Assembly (NCBI GenBank): GCA_958298945.1
Contig: OY282608.1
Span: forward strand, 61,108,951-61,172,950
DNA: 64,000 nucleotides
Direction: 5' to 3'
From: Atherix ibis
Lineage: Eukaryota; Arthropoda; Insecta; Diptera; Athericidae
The translations under genes and the position numbers were made by a program. The notes below the pieces were generated by a model. The model had not been told where the DNA came from, searched no databases, and saw only the letters and a list, made by a program, of their open reading frames with translations. Of the stretch, positions 15,801 to 29,480 are shown piece after piece (the first letter of the stretch is position 1; each line of letters begins with the position of its first letter).

Positions 15801-18800
15801 ACAAACCAACAAGCCAACAAACCAACAAGCCAACAAACCAACAAGTCAACAAACCAACAAACCAACAAACCAACAAGCCAACAAACCAACAAGCCAACAA
15901 ACCAACAAACCAACAAGCCAACAAGCCAACAAACCAACAAACTAACAAGCCAACAAGCCAACAAACCAACAAACCAACAAGCCAACAAAACAACAAACAA
16001 ATAAACCAATAAACCAACAAGCCAACAAACCAACAAACCAACAAACCAACAAGCCAACAAACCAACAAACCAACAAACCAACAAACCAACAAGCCAACAA
16101 ACCAATTAACCAACAAGCCAACAAACGAACAAACAAAAAAACCAACAAACCAACAAGCCAACAAACCAACAAACCAACAAACCAACAAGCCAACAAACCA
16201 ACAAGCCAACAAACCAACAAACCAAGTAACCAAAAAGCCAACAAACTAACAAACCAACAAGACAACAAGCCAACAAACCAACAAGCCAACAAGCCAACAA
16301 ACCAACAAACCAACAAACCAACAAACCAACAAACCAACAAACCAACAAGCCATCAAACCAACAAACCAAAAAACCAACAAACCAACAAGCCAACAAGCCA
16401 ACAAACCAACAAACTAACAAACCAACAAACGAACTAACCAACAAACCAACAAACCAACAAGCCAACAAACCAATAAACCAACAAGCAAACAAACCAACAA
16501 ACCAACAAGCCAACAAACCAACAAACCAACAAGCCAACAAACCAACAAACCAACAAGCCAACAAGCCAACAAACCAACAAACAAACAAACCAACAAGCCA
16601 ACAAACCAACAAACCAACAAGCCAACAAACCAACAAACCAACAAACCAACAAGCCAAAAAACCAACACACAAATAAACCAACAAACCAACAAACCAACAA
16701 ACCAACAAACCAACAAACCAACAAACCAACAAACTAACAAACCAACAAGCCAACAAACCAACAAGCCAACAAACCAACAAGTCAACAAACCAACAAACCA
16801 ACAAACCAACAAGCCAACAAACCAACAAGCCAACAAACCAACAAACCAACAAGCCAACAAGCCAACAAACCAACAAACTAACAAGCCAACAAGCCAACAA
16901 ACCAACAAACCAACAAGCCAACAAAACAACAAACAAATAAACCAACAAACCAACAAGCCAACAAACCAACAAACCAACAAATCAACAAGCCAAAAAAAAA
17001 AACAAACCAACAAACCAACAAACCAACAAGCCAACAAACCGATTAACCAACAAACCAACAAACGAACAAACAAAAAAACCAACAAACCAACAAGCCAACA
17101 AACCAACAAACAAACAAACCAACAAGCCAACAAACCAACAAGCCAACAAACCAACAAACCAAGTAACCAAAAAGCCAACAAACTAACAAACCAACAAGCC
17201 AACAAGCCAACAAACCAACAAGCCAACAAGCCAACAAACCAACAAGCCAACAAACCAACAAACCAACAAACCAACAAGCCAACAAACCAACAAACCAACA
17301 AACCAACAAACCAACAAGCCAACAAACCAACAAGCCAACAAACCAACAAGCCAACAAACCAACAAACCAACAAACCAACAAAGCAACAACCCAACAAACC
17401 AACAAACCAACAAACCAACAAACCAACAAACCAACAAACCAAGTAACCAAAAAGCCAACAAACTAACAAACCAACAAGCCAACAAGCCAACAAACAAACA
17501 AGCCAACAAACCAAAAAACCAACAAAGCAACAAGCTAACAAACCAACAAACCAACAAACCAACAAGCCAACAAACCAACAAACGAACAAGCCAACAAGCC
17601 AACAAACCAACAAACCAAGTTACCAAAAAGCCAACAAACCATCACACGAACAAAGCAACAAACCAACCAGCCAACAAGCCAACAAACCAACAAACCAAGT
17701 AACCAAAAAGCCAACAAACTAACAAACCAAAAAGCCAAAAAACCAACAAGCCAACAAACCAACAAACCAACAAAGCAACAAACCAAAAAACCAACAAACC
17801 AAAAAACCAACAAACCAACAAACCATCAAACGAACAAAGCAACAAGCCAACAAGCCAACAAACCAACAAACCAACAAGCCAACAAACCAACAAACCAACA
17901 AACCAACAAGCCAAAAAACCAACAAACTAACAAACCAACAAACGAACTAACCAACAAACCAACAAACCAACAAGCCAACAAACCAATAAACCAACAAGCC
18001 AACAAACCAACAAACCAACAAACTAACAAGCCAACAAGCCAACAAACCAACAAACCAACAAGCCAACAAACCAACAAACAAATAAACCAACAAACCAACA
18101 AGCCAACAAACCAACAAACCAACAAACCAACAAGCCTACAAACCAACAAACCAACAAACCAACAAACCAACAAGCCAACAAACCAATTAACCAACAAATC
18201 AACAAACGAACAAACCAAAAAACCAACCAACCAACAAGCCAACAAACCAACAAACCAACAAACCAACAAGCCAACAAACCAACAACCCAACAAACCAACA
18301 AACCAACAAACCAAGTAACCAAAAAGCCAACAAACTAACAAACCAACAAGCCAACAAGCCAACAAACCAACAAACCAAAAAACCAAGAAACCAACAAGCC
18401 AACAAGCCAACAAACCAACAAACTAACAAACCAACAAACGAACTAACCAACAAACCAACAAACCAACAAGCCAACAAACCAATAAACCAACAAGCCAACA
18501 AACCAACAAACCAACAAACCAACAAACCAACAAACCAACAAACCAACAAGCCAACAAACCAACAAGCCAACAAACCAACAAGCCAACAAACCAACAAACC
18601 AACAAAGCAACAAGCCAACAAACCAACAAGCCAACAAACCAACAAACCAACAAACTAAGTAACCAACAAGCCAACAAGCCAACAAACCAACAAACCAACA
18701 AACCAACAAACCAACAAACCAACAAAGCAACAAGCCAACAAACCAACAAGCCAACAAACCAACAAACCAACAAACTAAGTAACCAACAAGCCAACAAGCC

Positions 18801-18860
18801 AACAAACCAACAAGCCAACAAACCAACAAACCAACAAACCAAGTAAACAAAAAGCCAACA
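9824..18860. repeat. Higher-order supercopy A2, adjacent to A1
   Basis: Second copy of A1, in the same orientation and starting where A1 ends. Octamer order, variant units and even single-base register shifts are reproduced: the shift at 13,735 copies 3,912 and the one at 16,990 copies 7,167. A2 is shorter by 640 bp (80 octamers), because at about 17,260-17,299 the sequence passes from the equivalent of 7.47 kb to the equivalent of 8.1 kb. It lacks the one-base loss present at 8,328 in A1: the matching unit at 17,511 is intact. A private change is the CCTACAAA unit near 18,135. The match to A1 fades after about 18,860, equivalent to 9,740-9,760. Confidence 0.88.
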
Positions 18861-19810
18861 AACTAACAAACCAACAAGCCAACAAGCCACCAAACCAACA
18901 AACCAACAAACCAACAAGCCAACAAGCCAACAAACCAACAAACCAACAAACCAACAAACCAACAAACTAAGTAACCAACAAGCACACAAACCAACAAACC
19001 AACAAGCCAACAAGCCAACAAACCAACAAACCAACAAGCCAACAAGCCAACAAACCAACAAACCAACAAGCCAACAAACCAACAAACCAACATACCAACA
19101 AACCAACAAACCAACAAACCAACAATCCAACAAACCAACAAACCAACAAACCTACAAACCAACAAACCAAGTAACCAAAAAGCCAACAAACTAACAAACC
19201 AACAAGCCAACAAGCCAACAAACCAACAAGCCAACAAACCAAAAAACCAACAAAGCAACAAGCCAACAAACCAACAAACCAACAAACCAACAAGCCAACA
19301 AACCAACAAACCAACAAGCCAACAAGCCAACAAACCAACAAACCAACAAACCAAGTTACCGAAAAGCCAACAAACTAACAAACCAACAAGGCAACAAGCC
19401 AACAAACCAACAAACCAACAAACCAATAAGCCAACAAAGCAACAAACAAATAAACTAACAAACTCACAAACCAACAAACCAACAAACCAACAAACCAAAA
19501 AACCAACAAACCAACAAGCCCACAAGCCAACAAACCAACAAACTAACAAACCAACAAACGAAATAACCAACAAACCAACAAACCAACAAACCAACAAACC
19601 AACAAACCAACAAACCAACAAACCAACAAGCCAACAAGCCAATAAACCAACAAACCAACAAGCCAATAAACCAACAAACCAACAAACCAACAAACCAACA
19701 AACCAACAAACTAACAAACCAACAAGCCAACAAACCAACAAACCAACAAACCATCAAATGAACAAAGCAACAAGCCAACAAGCCAACAAACCAACAAACC
19801 AACAAGCCAA
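18760..19810. repeat. Duplicated segment E, first copy
   Basis: Matches 26,103-27,153 at offset 7,343 (7,344 minus the net one-base shift accumulated between them). Shared marks include CTAAGTAA at 18,967, an unusual unit with CpG near 19,360 (AGTTACCGAAAAG), AAGGCAACAAG near 19,390, and the ATG module at 19,751. Scattered single-base differences exist, for example AGCACACAAA near 18,983 where the other copy has AGCCAACAAA. The right boundary lies shortly after the ATG module, where the order of A-ending and G-ending units diverges. Confidence 0.8.
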
Positions 19811-22170
19811 CAAGCCAACAAACCAACAAACCAACAAGCCAACAAACCAACAAACCAACAAGCCAACAAACCTACAAACCTACAAACCAACAAACCAACA
19901 AACCAACAAACCAACAAACCAACAAACCAACAAACTAACAAACCAACAAGCCAACAAACCAACAAACCATCAAACGAACAAAGCAAAAAGCCAACAAGCC
20001 AACAAACCAACAAACCAACAAGCCAACAAACCAACAAACCAACAAACCAACAAACTAACAAACCAACAAGCCAACAAACCAACAAACCAACAAACCATCA
20101 AATGAACAAAGCAACAAGCCAACAAGCCAACAAACCAACAAACCAACAAACCAACAAGCCAACAAACCAACAAGCCAACAAACCATCACACGAACAAAGC
20201 AACAAACCAACCAGCCAACAAGCCAACAAACCAACAAACCAAGTAACCAAAAAGCCAACAAACTAACAAACCAACAAGCCAACAAACCAACAAGCCAACA
20301 AGCCAACAAACCAACAAACCAACAAAGCAACAAACCAACAAACCAACAAGCCAACAAGCCAACAAACCAACAAACCAACAAACCAACAAGCCAACAAACC
20401 AAAAAACCAACAAACCAACAAACCAACAAACCAACAAACCAACAAGCCAACAAGCCAACAAACCAACAAACCAACAAACCAACAAGCCAACAAACCAACA
20501 AGCCAACAAACCATCACACGAACAAAGCAACAAACCAACCAGCCAACAAGCCAACAAACCAACAAACCAAGTAACCAAAAAGCCAACAAACTAACAAATC
20601 AACAAGCCAACAAACCAACAAGCCAACAAACCAACAAACCAACAAAGCAACAAACCAAAAAACCAACAAACCAAAAAACCAACAAACCAACAAACCATCA
20701 AACAAACAAAGCAAAAAGCCAACAAGCCAACAAACCAACAAACCAACAAGCCAACAAACCAACAAGCCAACAAACCAACAAACCAACAAGCCAACAAGCC
20801 AACAAACCAACAAACAAACAAACCAACAAGCCAACAAACCAACAAACCAACAAGCCAACAAACCAACAAACCAACAAACCAACAAACCAACAAGCCAAAA
20901 AACCAACACACAAATAAACCAACAAACCAACAAACCAACAAACCAACAAACCAACAAACTAACAAACCAACAAGCCAACAAACCAACAAGCCAACAAACC
21001 AACAAGTCAACAAACCAACAAACCAACAAACCAACAAGCCAACAAACCAACAAGCCAACAAACCAACAAACCAACAAGCCAACAAGCCAACAAACTAACA
21101 AACTAACAAGCCAACAAGCCAACAAACCAACAAACCAACAAGCCAACAAAACAACAAACAAATAAACCAACAAACCAACAAGCCAACAAACCAACAAACC
21201 AACAAACCAACAAGCCAACAAGCCAACAAACCAACAAACCAACAAACCAACAAACCAACAAGCCAACAAACCAATTAACCAACAAACCAACAAACGAACA
21301 AACAAAAAAAACCAACAAACCAACAAGCCAACAAACCAACAAACCAACAAACCAACAAGCCAACAAACCAACAAGCCAACAAACCAACAAACCAAGTAAC
21401 CAAAAAGCCAACAAACTAACAAACCAACAAGCCAACAAGCCAACAAACCAACAAGCCAACAAGCCAACAAACCAACAAACCAACAAACCAACAAACCAAC
21501 AAACCAACAAACCAACAAGCCATCAAACCAACAAACCAAAAAACCAACAAACCAACAAGCCAACAAGCCAACAAACCAACAAACTAACAAACCAACAAAC
21601 GAACTAACCAACAAACCAACAAACCAACAAGCCAACAAACCAATAAACCAACAAGCCAACAAACCAACAAACCAACAAGCCAACAAACCAACAAACCAAC
21701 AAGCCAACAAACCAACAAACCAACAAGCCAACAAGCCAACAAACCAACAAACAAACAAACCAACAAGCCAACAAACCAACAAACCAACAAGCCAACAAAC
21801 TAACAAACCAACAAACCAACAAACCAACAAGCCAAAAAACCAACACACAAATAAACCAACAAACCAACAAACCAACAAACCAACAAACCAACAAACCAAC
21901 AAACTAACAAACCAACAAGCCAACAAACCAACAAGCCAACAAACCAACAAGTCAACAAACCAACAAACCAACAAACCAACAAGCCAACAAACCAACAAGC
22001 CAACAAACCAACAAACCAACAAGCCAACAAGCCAACAAACCAACAAACTAACAAGCCAACAAGCCAACAAACCAACAAACCAACAAGCCAACAAAACAAC
22101 AAACAAATAAACCAACAAACCAACAAGCCAACAAACCAAAAAACCAACAAACCAACAAGCCAAAAAAACA
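19750..22170. repeat. Partial third copy of A-type sequence
   Basis: Matches about 4.76-7.17 kb at offset 14,992 to 14,993, and the corresponding part of A2. The CCATCACA cassettes at 20,183 and 20,511 keep the same 328-bp spacing as 5,191/5,519 and 15,014/15,342. Small differences include CAAACAAA near 20,701 instead of CGAACAAA and an added A in a tract at 21,295-21,311. A long open frame across 20,514-22,340 on the - strand is repeat translation only. Confidence 0.75.
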
Positions 22171-23600
22171 AACAAACCAACAAACCAACAAACCAACAAG
22201 CCAACAAACCAATTAACCAACAAACCAACAAACGAACAAACAAAAAAACCAACAAACCAACAAGCCAACAAACCAACAAACCAACAAACCAACAAGCCAA
22301 CAAACCAACAAGCCAACAAACCAACAAACCAAGTAACCAAAAAGCCAACAAACTAACAAACCAACAAGCCAACAAGCCAACAAACCAACAAGCCAACAAG
22401 CCAACAAACCAACAAACCAACAAACCAACAAACCAACAAACCAACAAACCAACAAGCCATCAAACCAACAAACCAAAAAACCAACAAACCAACAAGCCAA
22501 CAAGCCAACAAACCAACAAACTAACAAACCAACAAACGAACTAACCAACAAACCAACAAACCAACAAGCCAACAAACCAATAAACCAACAAGCCAACAAA
22601 CCAACAAACCAACAAGCCAACAAACCAACAAACCAACAAACCAACAAACCAACAAGCCAACAAACCAACAAGCCAACAAACCAACAAGCCAACAAACCAA
22701 CAAACCAACAAACCAACAAAGCAACAACCCAACAAACCAACAAACCAACAAACCAACAAACCAAGTAACCAAAAAGCCAACAAACTAATAAACCAACAAG
22801 CCAACAAGCCAACAAACAAACAAGCCAACAAACCAAAAAACCAACAAAGCAACAAGCCAACAAACCAACAAACCAACAAACCAACAAGACAACAAACCAA
22901 CAAACGAACAAGCCAACAAGCCAACAAACCAACATACCAAGTTATCAAAAAGCCAACAAACCATCACACGAACAAAGCAACAAACCAACCAGCCAACAAG
23001 CCAACAAACCAACAAACCAAGTAACCAAAAAGCCAACAAACTAACAAACCAAAAAGCCAAAAAACCAACAAGCCAACAAACCAACAAACCAACAAAGCAA
23101 CAAACCAAAAAACCAACAAACCAAAAAACCAACAAACCAACAAACCATCAAACGAACAAAGCAACAAGCCAACAAGCCAACAAACCAACAAACCAACAAG
23201 CCAACAAACCAACAAACCAACAAACCAACAAGCCAAAAAACCAACAAACTAACAAACCAACAAACGAACTAACCAACAAACCAACAAACCAACAAGCCAA
23301 CAAACCAATAAACCAACAAGCCAACAAACCAACAAACCAACAAACTAACAAGCCAACAAGCCAACAAACCAACAAACCAACAAGCCAACAAACCAACAAA
23401 CAAATAAACCAACAAACCAACAAGCCAACAAACCAACAAACCAACAAACCAACAAGCCAACAAACCAACAAACCAACAAACCAACAAACCAACAAGCCAA
23501 CAAACCAATTAACCAACAAATCAACAAACGAACAAACCAAAAAACCAACCAACCAACAAGCCAACAAACCAACAAACCAACAAACCAACAAACCAACAAA
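21584..23600. repeat. 2,017-bp tandem duplication, first copy (G1)
   Basis: Begins with the ordered units CTAACAAA, CCAACAAA, CGAACTAA and runs to the next occurrence of the same string at 23,601, where the second copy starts. CCATCACA at 22,961 and CCAATTAA at 23,505 both recur 2,021 bp downstream. The length is 252 octamers plus the extra base at 22,160-22,176. Confidence 0.82.
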
Positions 23601-25611
23601 CTAACAAACCAACAAACGAACTAACCAACAAACCAACAAACCAACAAGCCAACAAACCAATAAACCAACAAGCCAACAAACCAACAAACCAACAAGCCAA
23701 CAAACCAACAAACCAACAAGCCAACAAACCAACAAACCAACAAGCCAACAAGCCAACAAACCAACAAACAAACAAACCAACAAGCCAACAAACCAACAAA
23801 CCAACAAGCCAACAAACCAACAAACCAACAAACCAACAAACCAACAAGCCAAAAAACCAACACACAAATAAACCAACAAACCAACAAACCAACAAACCAA
23901 CAAACCAACAAACTAACAAACCAGCAAGCCAACAAACCAACAAGCCAACAAACCAACAAGTCAACAAACCAACAAACCAACAAACCAACAAGCCAACAAA
24001 CCAACAAGCCAACAAACCAACAAACCAACAAGCCAACAAGCCAACAAACCAACAAACTAACAAGCCAACAAGCCAACAAACCAACAAACCAACAAGCCAA
24101 CAAAACAACAAACAAATAAACCAACAAACCAACAAGCCAACAAACCAACAAACCAACAAGCCAAAAAAAAAAACCAACAAACCAACAAACCAACAAGCCA
24201 ACAAACCAATTAACCAACAAACCAACAAACGAACAAACAAAAAAACCAACAAACCAACAAGCCAACAAACCAACAAACCAACAAACCAACAAGCCAACAA
24301 ACCAACAAGCCAACAAACCAACAAACCAAGTAACCAAAAAGCCAACAAACTAACAAACCAACAAGCCAACAAGCCAACAAACCAACAAGCCAACAAGCCA
24401 ACAAACCAACAAACCAACAAACCAACAAACCAACAAACCAACAAACCAACAAGCCATCAAACCAACAAACCAAAAAACCAACAAACCAACAAGCCAACAA
24501 GCCAACAAACCAACAAACTAACAAACCAACAAACGAACTAACCAACAAACCAACAAACCAACAAGCCAACAAACCAATAAACCAACAAGCCAACAAACCA
24601 ACAAACCAACAAACCAACAAGCCAACAAACCAACAAACCAACAAACCAACAAACCAACAAGCCAACAAACCAACAAGCCAACAAACCAACAAGCCAACAA
24701 ACCAACAAACCAACAAACCAACAAAGCAACAACCCAACAAACCAACAAACCAACAAACCAACAAACCAACAAACCAACAAACCAAGTAACCAAAAAGCCA
24801 ACAAACTAACAAACCAACAAGCCAACAAGCCAACAAACAAACAAGCCAACAAACCAAAAAACCAACAAAGCAACAAGCCAACAAACCAACAAACCAACAA
24901 ACCAACAAGCCAACAAACCAACAAACGAACAAGCCAACAAGCCAACAAACCAACAAACCAAGTTACCAAAAAGCCAACAAACCATCACACGAACAAAGCA
25001 ACAAACCAACCAGCCAACAAGCCAACAAACCAACAAACCAAGTAACCAAAAAGCCAACAAACTAACAAACCAAAAAGCCAAAAAACCAACAAGCCAACAA
25101 ACCAACAAACCAACAAAGCAACAAACCAAAAAACCAACAAACCAAAAAACCAACAAACCAACAAACCATCAAACGAACAAAGCAACAAGCCAACAAGCCA
25201 ACAAACCAACAAACCAACAAGCCAACAAACCAACAAACCAACAAACCAACAAGCCAAAAAACCAACAAACTAACAAACCAACAAACGAACTAACCAACAA
25301 ACCAACAAACCAACAAGCCAACAAACCAATAAACCAACAAGCCAACAAACCAACAAACCAACAAACTAACAAGCCAACAAGCCAACAAACCAACAAACTA
25401 ACAAGCCAACAAACCAACAAACAAATAAACCAACAAACCAACAAGCCAACAAACCAACAAACCAACAAACCAACAAGCCAACAAACCAACAAACCAACAA
25501 ACCAACAAACCAACAAGCCAACAAACCAATTAACCAACAAATCAACAAACGAACAAACCAAAAAACCAACCAACCAACAAGCCAACAAACCAACAAACCA
25601 ACAAACCAACA
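23601..25611. repeat. 2,017-bp tandem duplication, second copy (G2)
   Basis: Head-to-tail with the preceding copy. Offsets vary from 1,997 to 2,021 because of unit gains and losses and a unique 13-bp unit at 24,161-24,173, where the first copy has 17 bp. The match ends at about 25,611, where a CCAACAAG replaces CCAACAAA ahead of the expected boundary. Confidence 0.8.
24161..24173. repeat. 13-bp irregular unit (11-A tract)
   Basis: CC followed by eleven A and then the next CC. Relative to the 17-bp form in other copies it has lost a CAAA step. This is the only register change in the window that is not a single base; phase goes from 1 to 6. Confidence 0.85.
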
Positions 25612-26102
25612 AACCAACAAGCCAACAAACCAACAAGCCAACAAACCAACAAACCAACAAACCAAGTAACCAAAAAGCCAACAAACTAACAAACCAACAA
25701 GCCAACAAGCCAACAAACCAACAAACCAAAAAACCAAGAAACCAACAAGCCAACAAGCCAACAAACCAACAAACTAACAAACCAACAAACGAACTAACCA
25801 ACAAACCAACAAACCAACAAGCCAACAAACCAATAAACCAACAAGCCAACAAACCAACAAACCAACAAGCCAACAAACCAACAAACCAACAAACCAACAA
25901 GCCAACAAACCAACAAGCCAACAAACCAACAAGCCAACAAACCAACAAACCAACAAAGCAACAAGCCAACACACCAACAAGCCAACAAACCAACAAACTA
26001 AGTAACCAACAAGCCAACAAACCAACAAACCAACAAACCAACAAACCAACAAACCAACAAACCAACAAAGCAACAAGCCAACAAACCAACAAGCCAACAA
26101 AC

Positions 26103-27153
26103 GAACAAACCAACAAACTAAGTAACCAACAAGCCAACAAGCCAACAAACCAACAAGCCAACAAACCAACAAACCAACAAACCAAGTAACCAAAAAGCCA
26201 ACAAACTAACAAACCAACAAGCCAACAAGCCACCAAACCAACAAACCAACAAACCAACAAGCCAACAAGCCAACAAACCAACAAACCAACAAACCAACAA
26301 ACCAACAAACTAAGTAACCAACAAGCCAACAAACCAACAAACCAACAAGCCAACAAGCCAACAAACCAACAAACCAACAAGCCAACAAGCCAACAAACCA
26401 ACAAACCAACAAGCCAACAAACCAACAAACCAACAAACCAACAAACCAACAAACCAACAAACCAACAATCCAACAAACCAACAAACCAACAAACCTACAA
26501 ACCAACAAACCAAGTAACCAAAAAGCCAACAAACTAACAAACCAACAAGCCAACAAGCCAACAAACCAACAAGCCAACAAACCAAAAAACCAACAAAGCA
26601 ACAAGCCAACAAACCAACAAACCAACAAACCAACAAGCCAACAAACCAACAAACCAACAAGCCAACAAGCCAACAAACCAACAAACCAACAAACCAAGTT
26701 ACCGAAAAGCCAACAAACTAACAAACCAACAAGGCAACAAGCCAACAAACCAACAAACCAACAAACCAATAAGCCAACAAAGCAACAAACAAATAAACTA
26801 ACAAACCCACAAACCAACAAACCAACAAACCAACAAACCAACAAACCAAAAAACCAACAAACCAACAAGCCCACAAGCCAACAAACCAACAAACTAACAA
26901 ACCAACAAACGAAATAACCAACAAACCAACAAACCAACAAACCAACAAACCAACAAACCAACAAACCAACAAGCCAACAAGCCAATAAACCAACAAACCA
27001 ACAAGCCAATAAACCAACAAACCAACAAACCAACAAACCAGCAAACCAACAAACTAACAAACCAACAAGCCAACAAACCAACAAACCAACAAACCATCAA
27101 ATGAACAAAGCAACAAGCCAACAAGCCAACAAACCAACAAACCAACAAGCCAA
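26103..27153. repeat. Duplicated segment E, second copy
   Basis: Partner of 18,760-19,810. Its end runs on into a copy of 3.13-3.40 kb: the + strand translation from the ATG at 27,101 to 27,292 is identical to that at 3,175-3,366 and 12,998-13,189, at an offset of 23,926 from the first. The block is therefore a junction between two source segments. Confidence 0.78.
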
Positions 27154-28239
27154 CAAACCAACAAACCAACAAGCCAACAAGCCAACAAACCAACAAACCA
27201 ACCAACCAACAAGCCAACAAACCAACAAACCAACAAACCAACAAACCAACAAGACAACAAACCAACAAGACAACAAACCAACAAACAAATAAACCAACAA
27301 ACCAAAAAACCAATAAATCAACGAACCAACAAACCAACAAACCAACAAACCAACAAACCAACAAACCAACAAACCAACTAACCAACAAACCAATTAACCA
27401 ACAAACTAACAAACGAACAAACCAACAAACGAACAAACCAACAAACCAACAAACCAACATACCAACAAGCCAACAAGCCAACAAACCAACAAACCAACAA
27501 GCCAACAAGCCAACAAACCAACAATCCAACAAGCCAACAAACCAACAAACCAACAAGCCAACAAACCTACAAACCTACAAACCAACAAACCAACAAACCA
27601 ACAAACCAACAAACCAACAAACCAACAAACTAACAAACCAACAAGCCAACAAACCAACAAACCAACAAACCATCAAACGAACAAAGCAAAAAGCCAACAA
27701 GCCAACAAACCAACAAACCAACAAGCCAACAAACCAACAAACCAATAATCCAACAAGCCAACAAACCAACAAACCAACAAAACAACAAGCCAACAAACCA
27801 ACAAACCAACAAACCAACAAACCAACAAGCCAACAAACCAAAAAAAAAAACAAACCAACAAACCAAAAAACCAACAAACCAACAAACCAACAAACCAACA
27901 AACCAACAAGCCAACAAGCCAACAAACCAACAAGCCAACAAGCCAACAAACCAACAAGCCAACAAACCATCACACGAACAAAGCAACAAACCAACAAGCC
28001 AACAAGCCAACAAACCAACAAACCAAGTAACCAAAAAGCCAACAAACTAACAAACCAACAAGCCAACAAACCAACAAGCCAACAAGCCAACAAACCAACA
28101 AACCAACAAGCCAACAAACCAACAAACCAACAAACCAACAAACCAACAAGCCAAAAAACCAACAAGCAAATAAACCAACAAACCAACAAACCAACAAACC
28201 AACAAACCAACAAACCAACAAACCAACAAACCAACAAAC

Positions 28240-29480
28240 TAACAAACCAACAAGCCAACAAACCAACAAACCAACAAACCAACAAACTAACAAACCAACA
28301 AGCCAACAAACCAACAAACCAACAAACCATCAAATGAACAAAGCAACAAGCCAACAAGCCAACAAACCAACAAACCAACAAGCCAACAAACCAACAAACC
28401 AACAAGCCAACAAGCCAACAAACCAACCAACCAACCAACCAACAAACCAACATACCAACAAGCCAACAAGCCAACAAACCAACAAACCAACAAGCCAACA
28501 AGCCAACAAACCAACAAACCAACAAGCCAACAAACCAACAAACCAACAAGCCAACAAACCTACAAACCTACAAACCAACAAACCAACAAACCAACAAACC
28601 AACAAACCAACAAACCAACAAACTAACAAACCAACAAGCCAACAAACCAACAAACCAACAAACCATCAAACGAACAAAGTAAAAAGCCAACAAGCCAACA
28701 AACCAACAAACCAACAAGCCAACAAACCAACAAACCAATAAGCCAACAAGCCAACAAACCAACAAACCAACAAACCAACAAGCCAACAAACCAACAAACC
28801 AACAAACCAACAAACCCACAAGCCAAAAAACCAACAAGCAAATAAACCAACAAACCAACAAACCAACAAACCAACAAACCAACAAACCAACAAACCAACA
28901 AACTAACAAACCAACAAGCCAACAAACCAACAAACCAACAAACCAACAAACTAACAAACCAACAAGCCAACAAACCAACAAACCAACAAACCATCAAATG
29001 AACAAAGCAACAAGCCAACAAGCCAACAAACCAACAAACCAACAAGCCAACAAACCAACAAACCAACAAGCCAACAAGCCAACAAACCAACCAACCAACC
29101 AACCAACAAACCAACATACCAACAAGCCAACAAGCCAACAAACCAACAAACCAACAAGCCAACAAGCCAACAAACCAACAAACCAACAAGCCAACAAACC
29201 AACAAACCAACAAGCCAACAAACCTACAAACCTACAAACCTACAAACCAACAAACCAACAAACCAACAAACCAACAAACCAACAAACCAACAAACCAACA
29301 AACTAACAAACCAACAAGCCAACAAACCAACAAACCAACAAACCATCAAACGAACAAAGCAAAAAGCCAACAAGCCAACAAACCAACAAACCAACAAGCC
29401 AACAAACCAACAAACCAATAAGCCAACAAGCCAACAAACCAACAAACCAACAAACCAACAAGCCAACAAACCAACAAACC
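28240..29480. repeat. 664-bp tandem duplication
   Basis: About 28,240-28,800 is repeated at 28,904-29,480, offset 664 (83 octamers). The ATG modules at 28,334 and 28,998 and runs of CCAACCAA-type units near 28,430 and 29,090 are shared. The CCTACAAA doublet at 28,559 is a triplet at 29,223, and the offset then grows to 680, so two octamers were gained. The same segment is present again at 37,030-37,480, offset 8,079 from the second copy. Confidence 0.8.

Noticed and set aside
20514..22340. Open frame of 608 codons on the - strand, and others of 350 to 470 codons (for example 30,782-32,161, 48,456-49,862, 50,400-51,773, 51,815-53,173), as protein genes
   Set aside because: They translate the octamer repeat only, overlap each other in all frames, end wherever a T-containing variant creates a stop, and most begin at the TTG present in every unit. 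No domain, codon bias or gene signal is present. The hydrophobic LVCWFVGL repeat looks like membrane segments only because of base composition.
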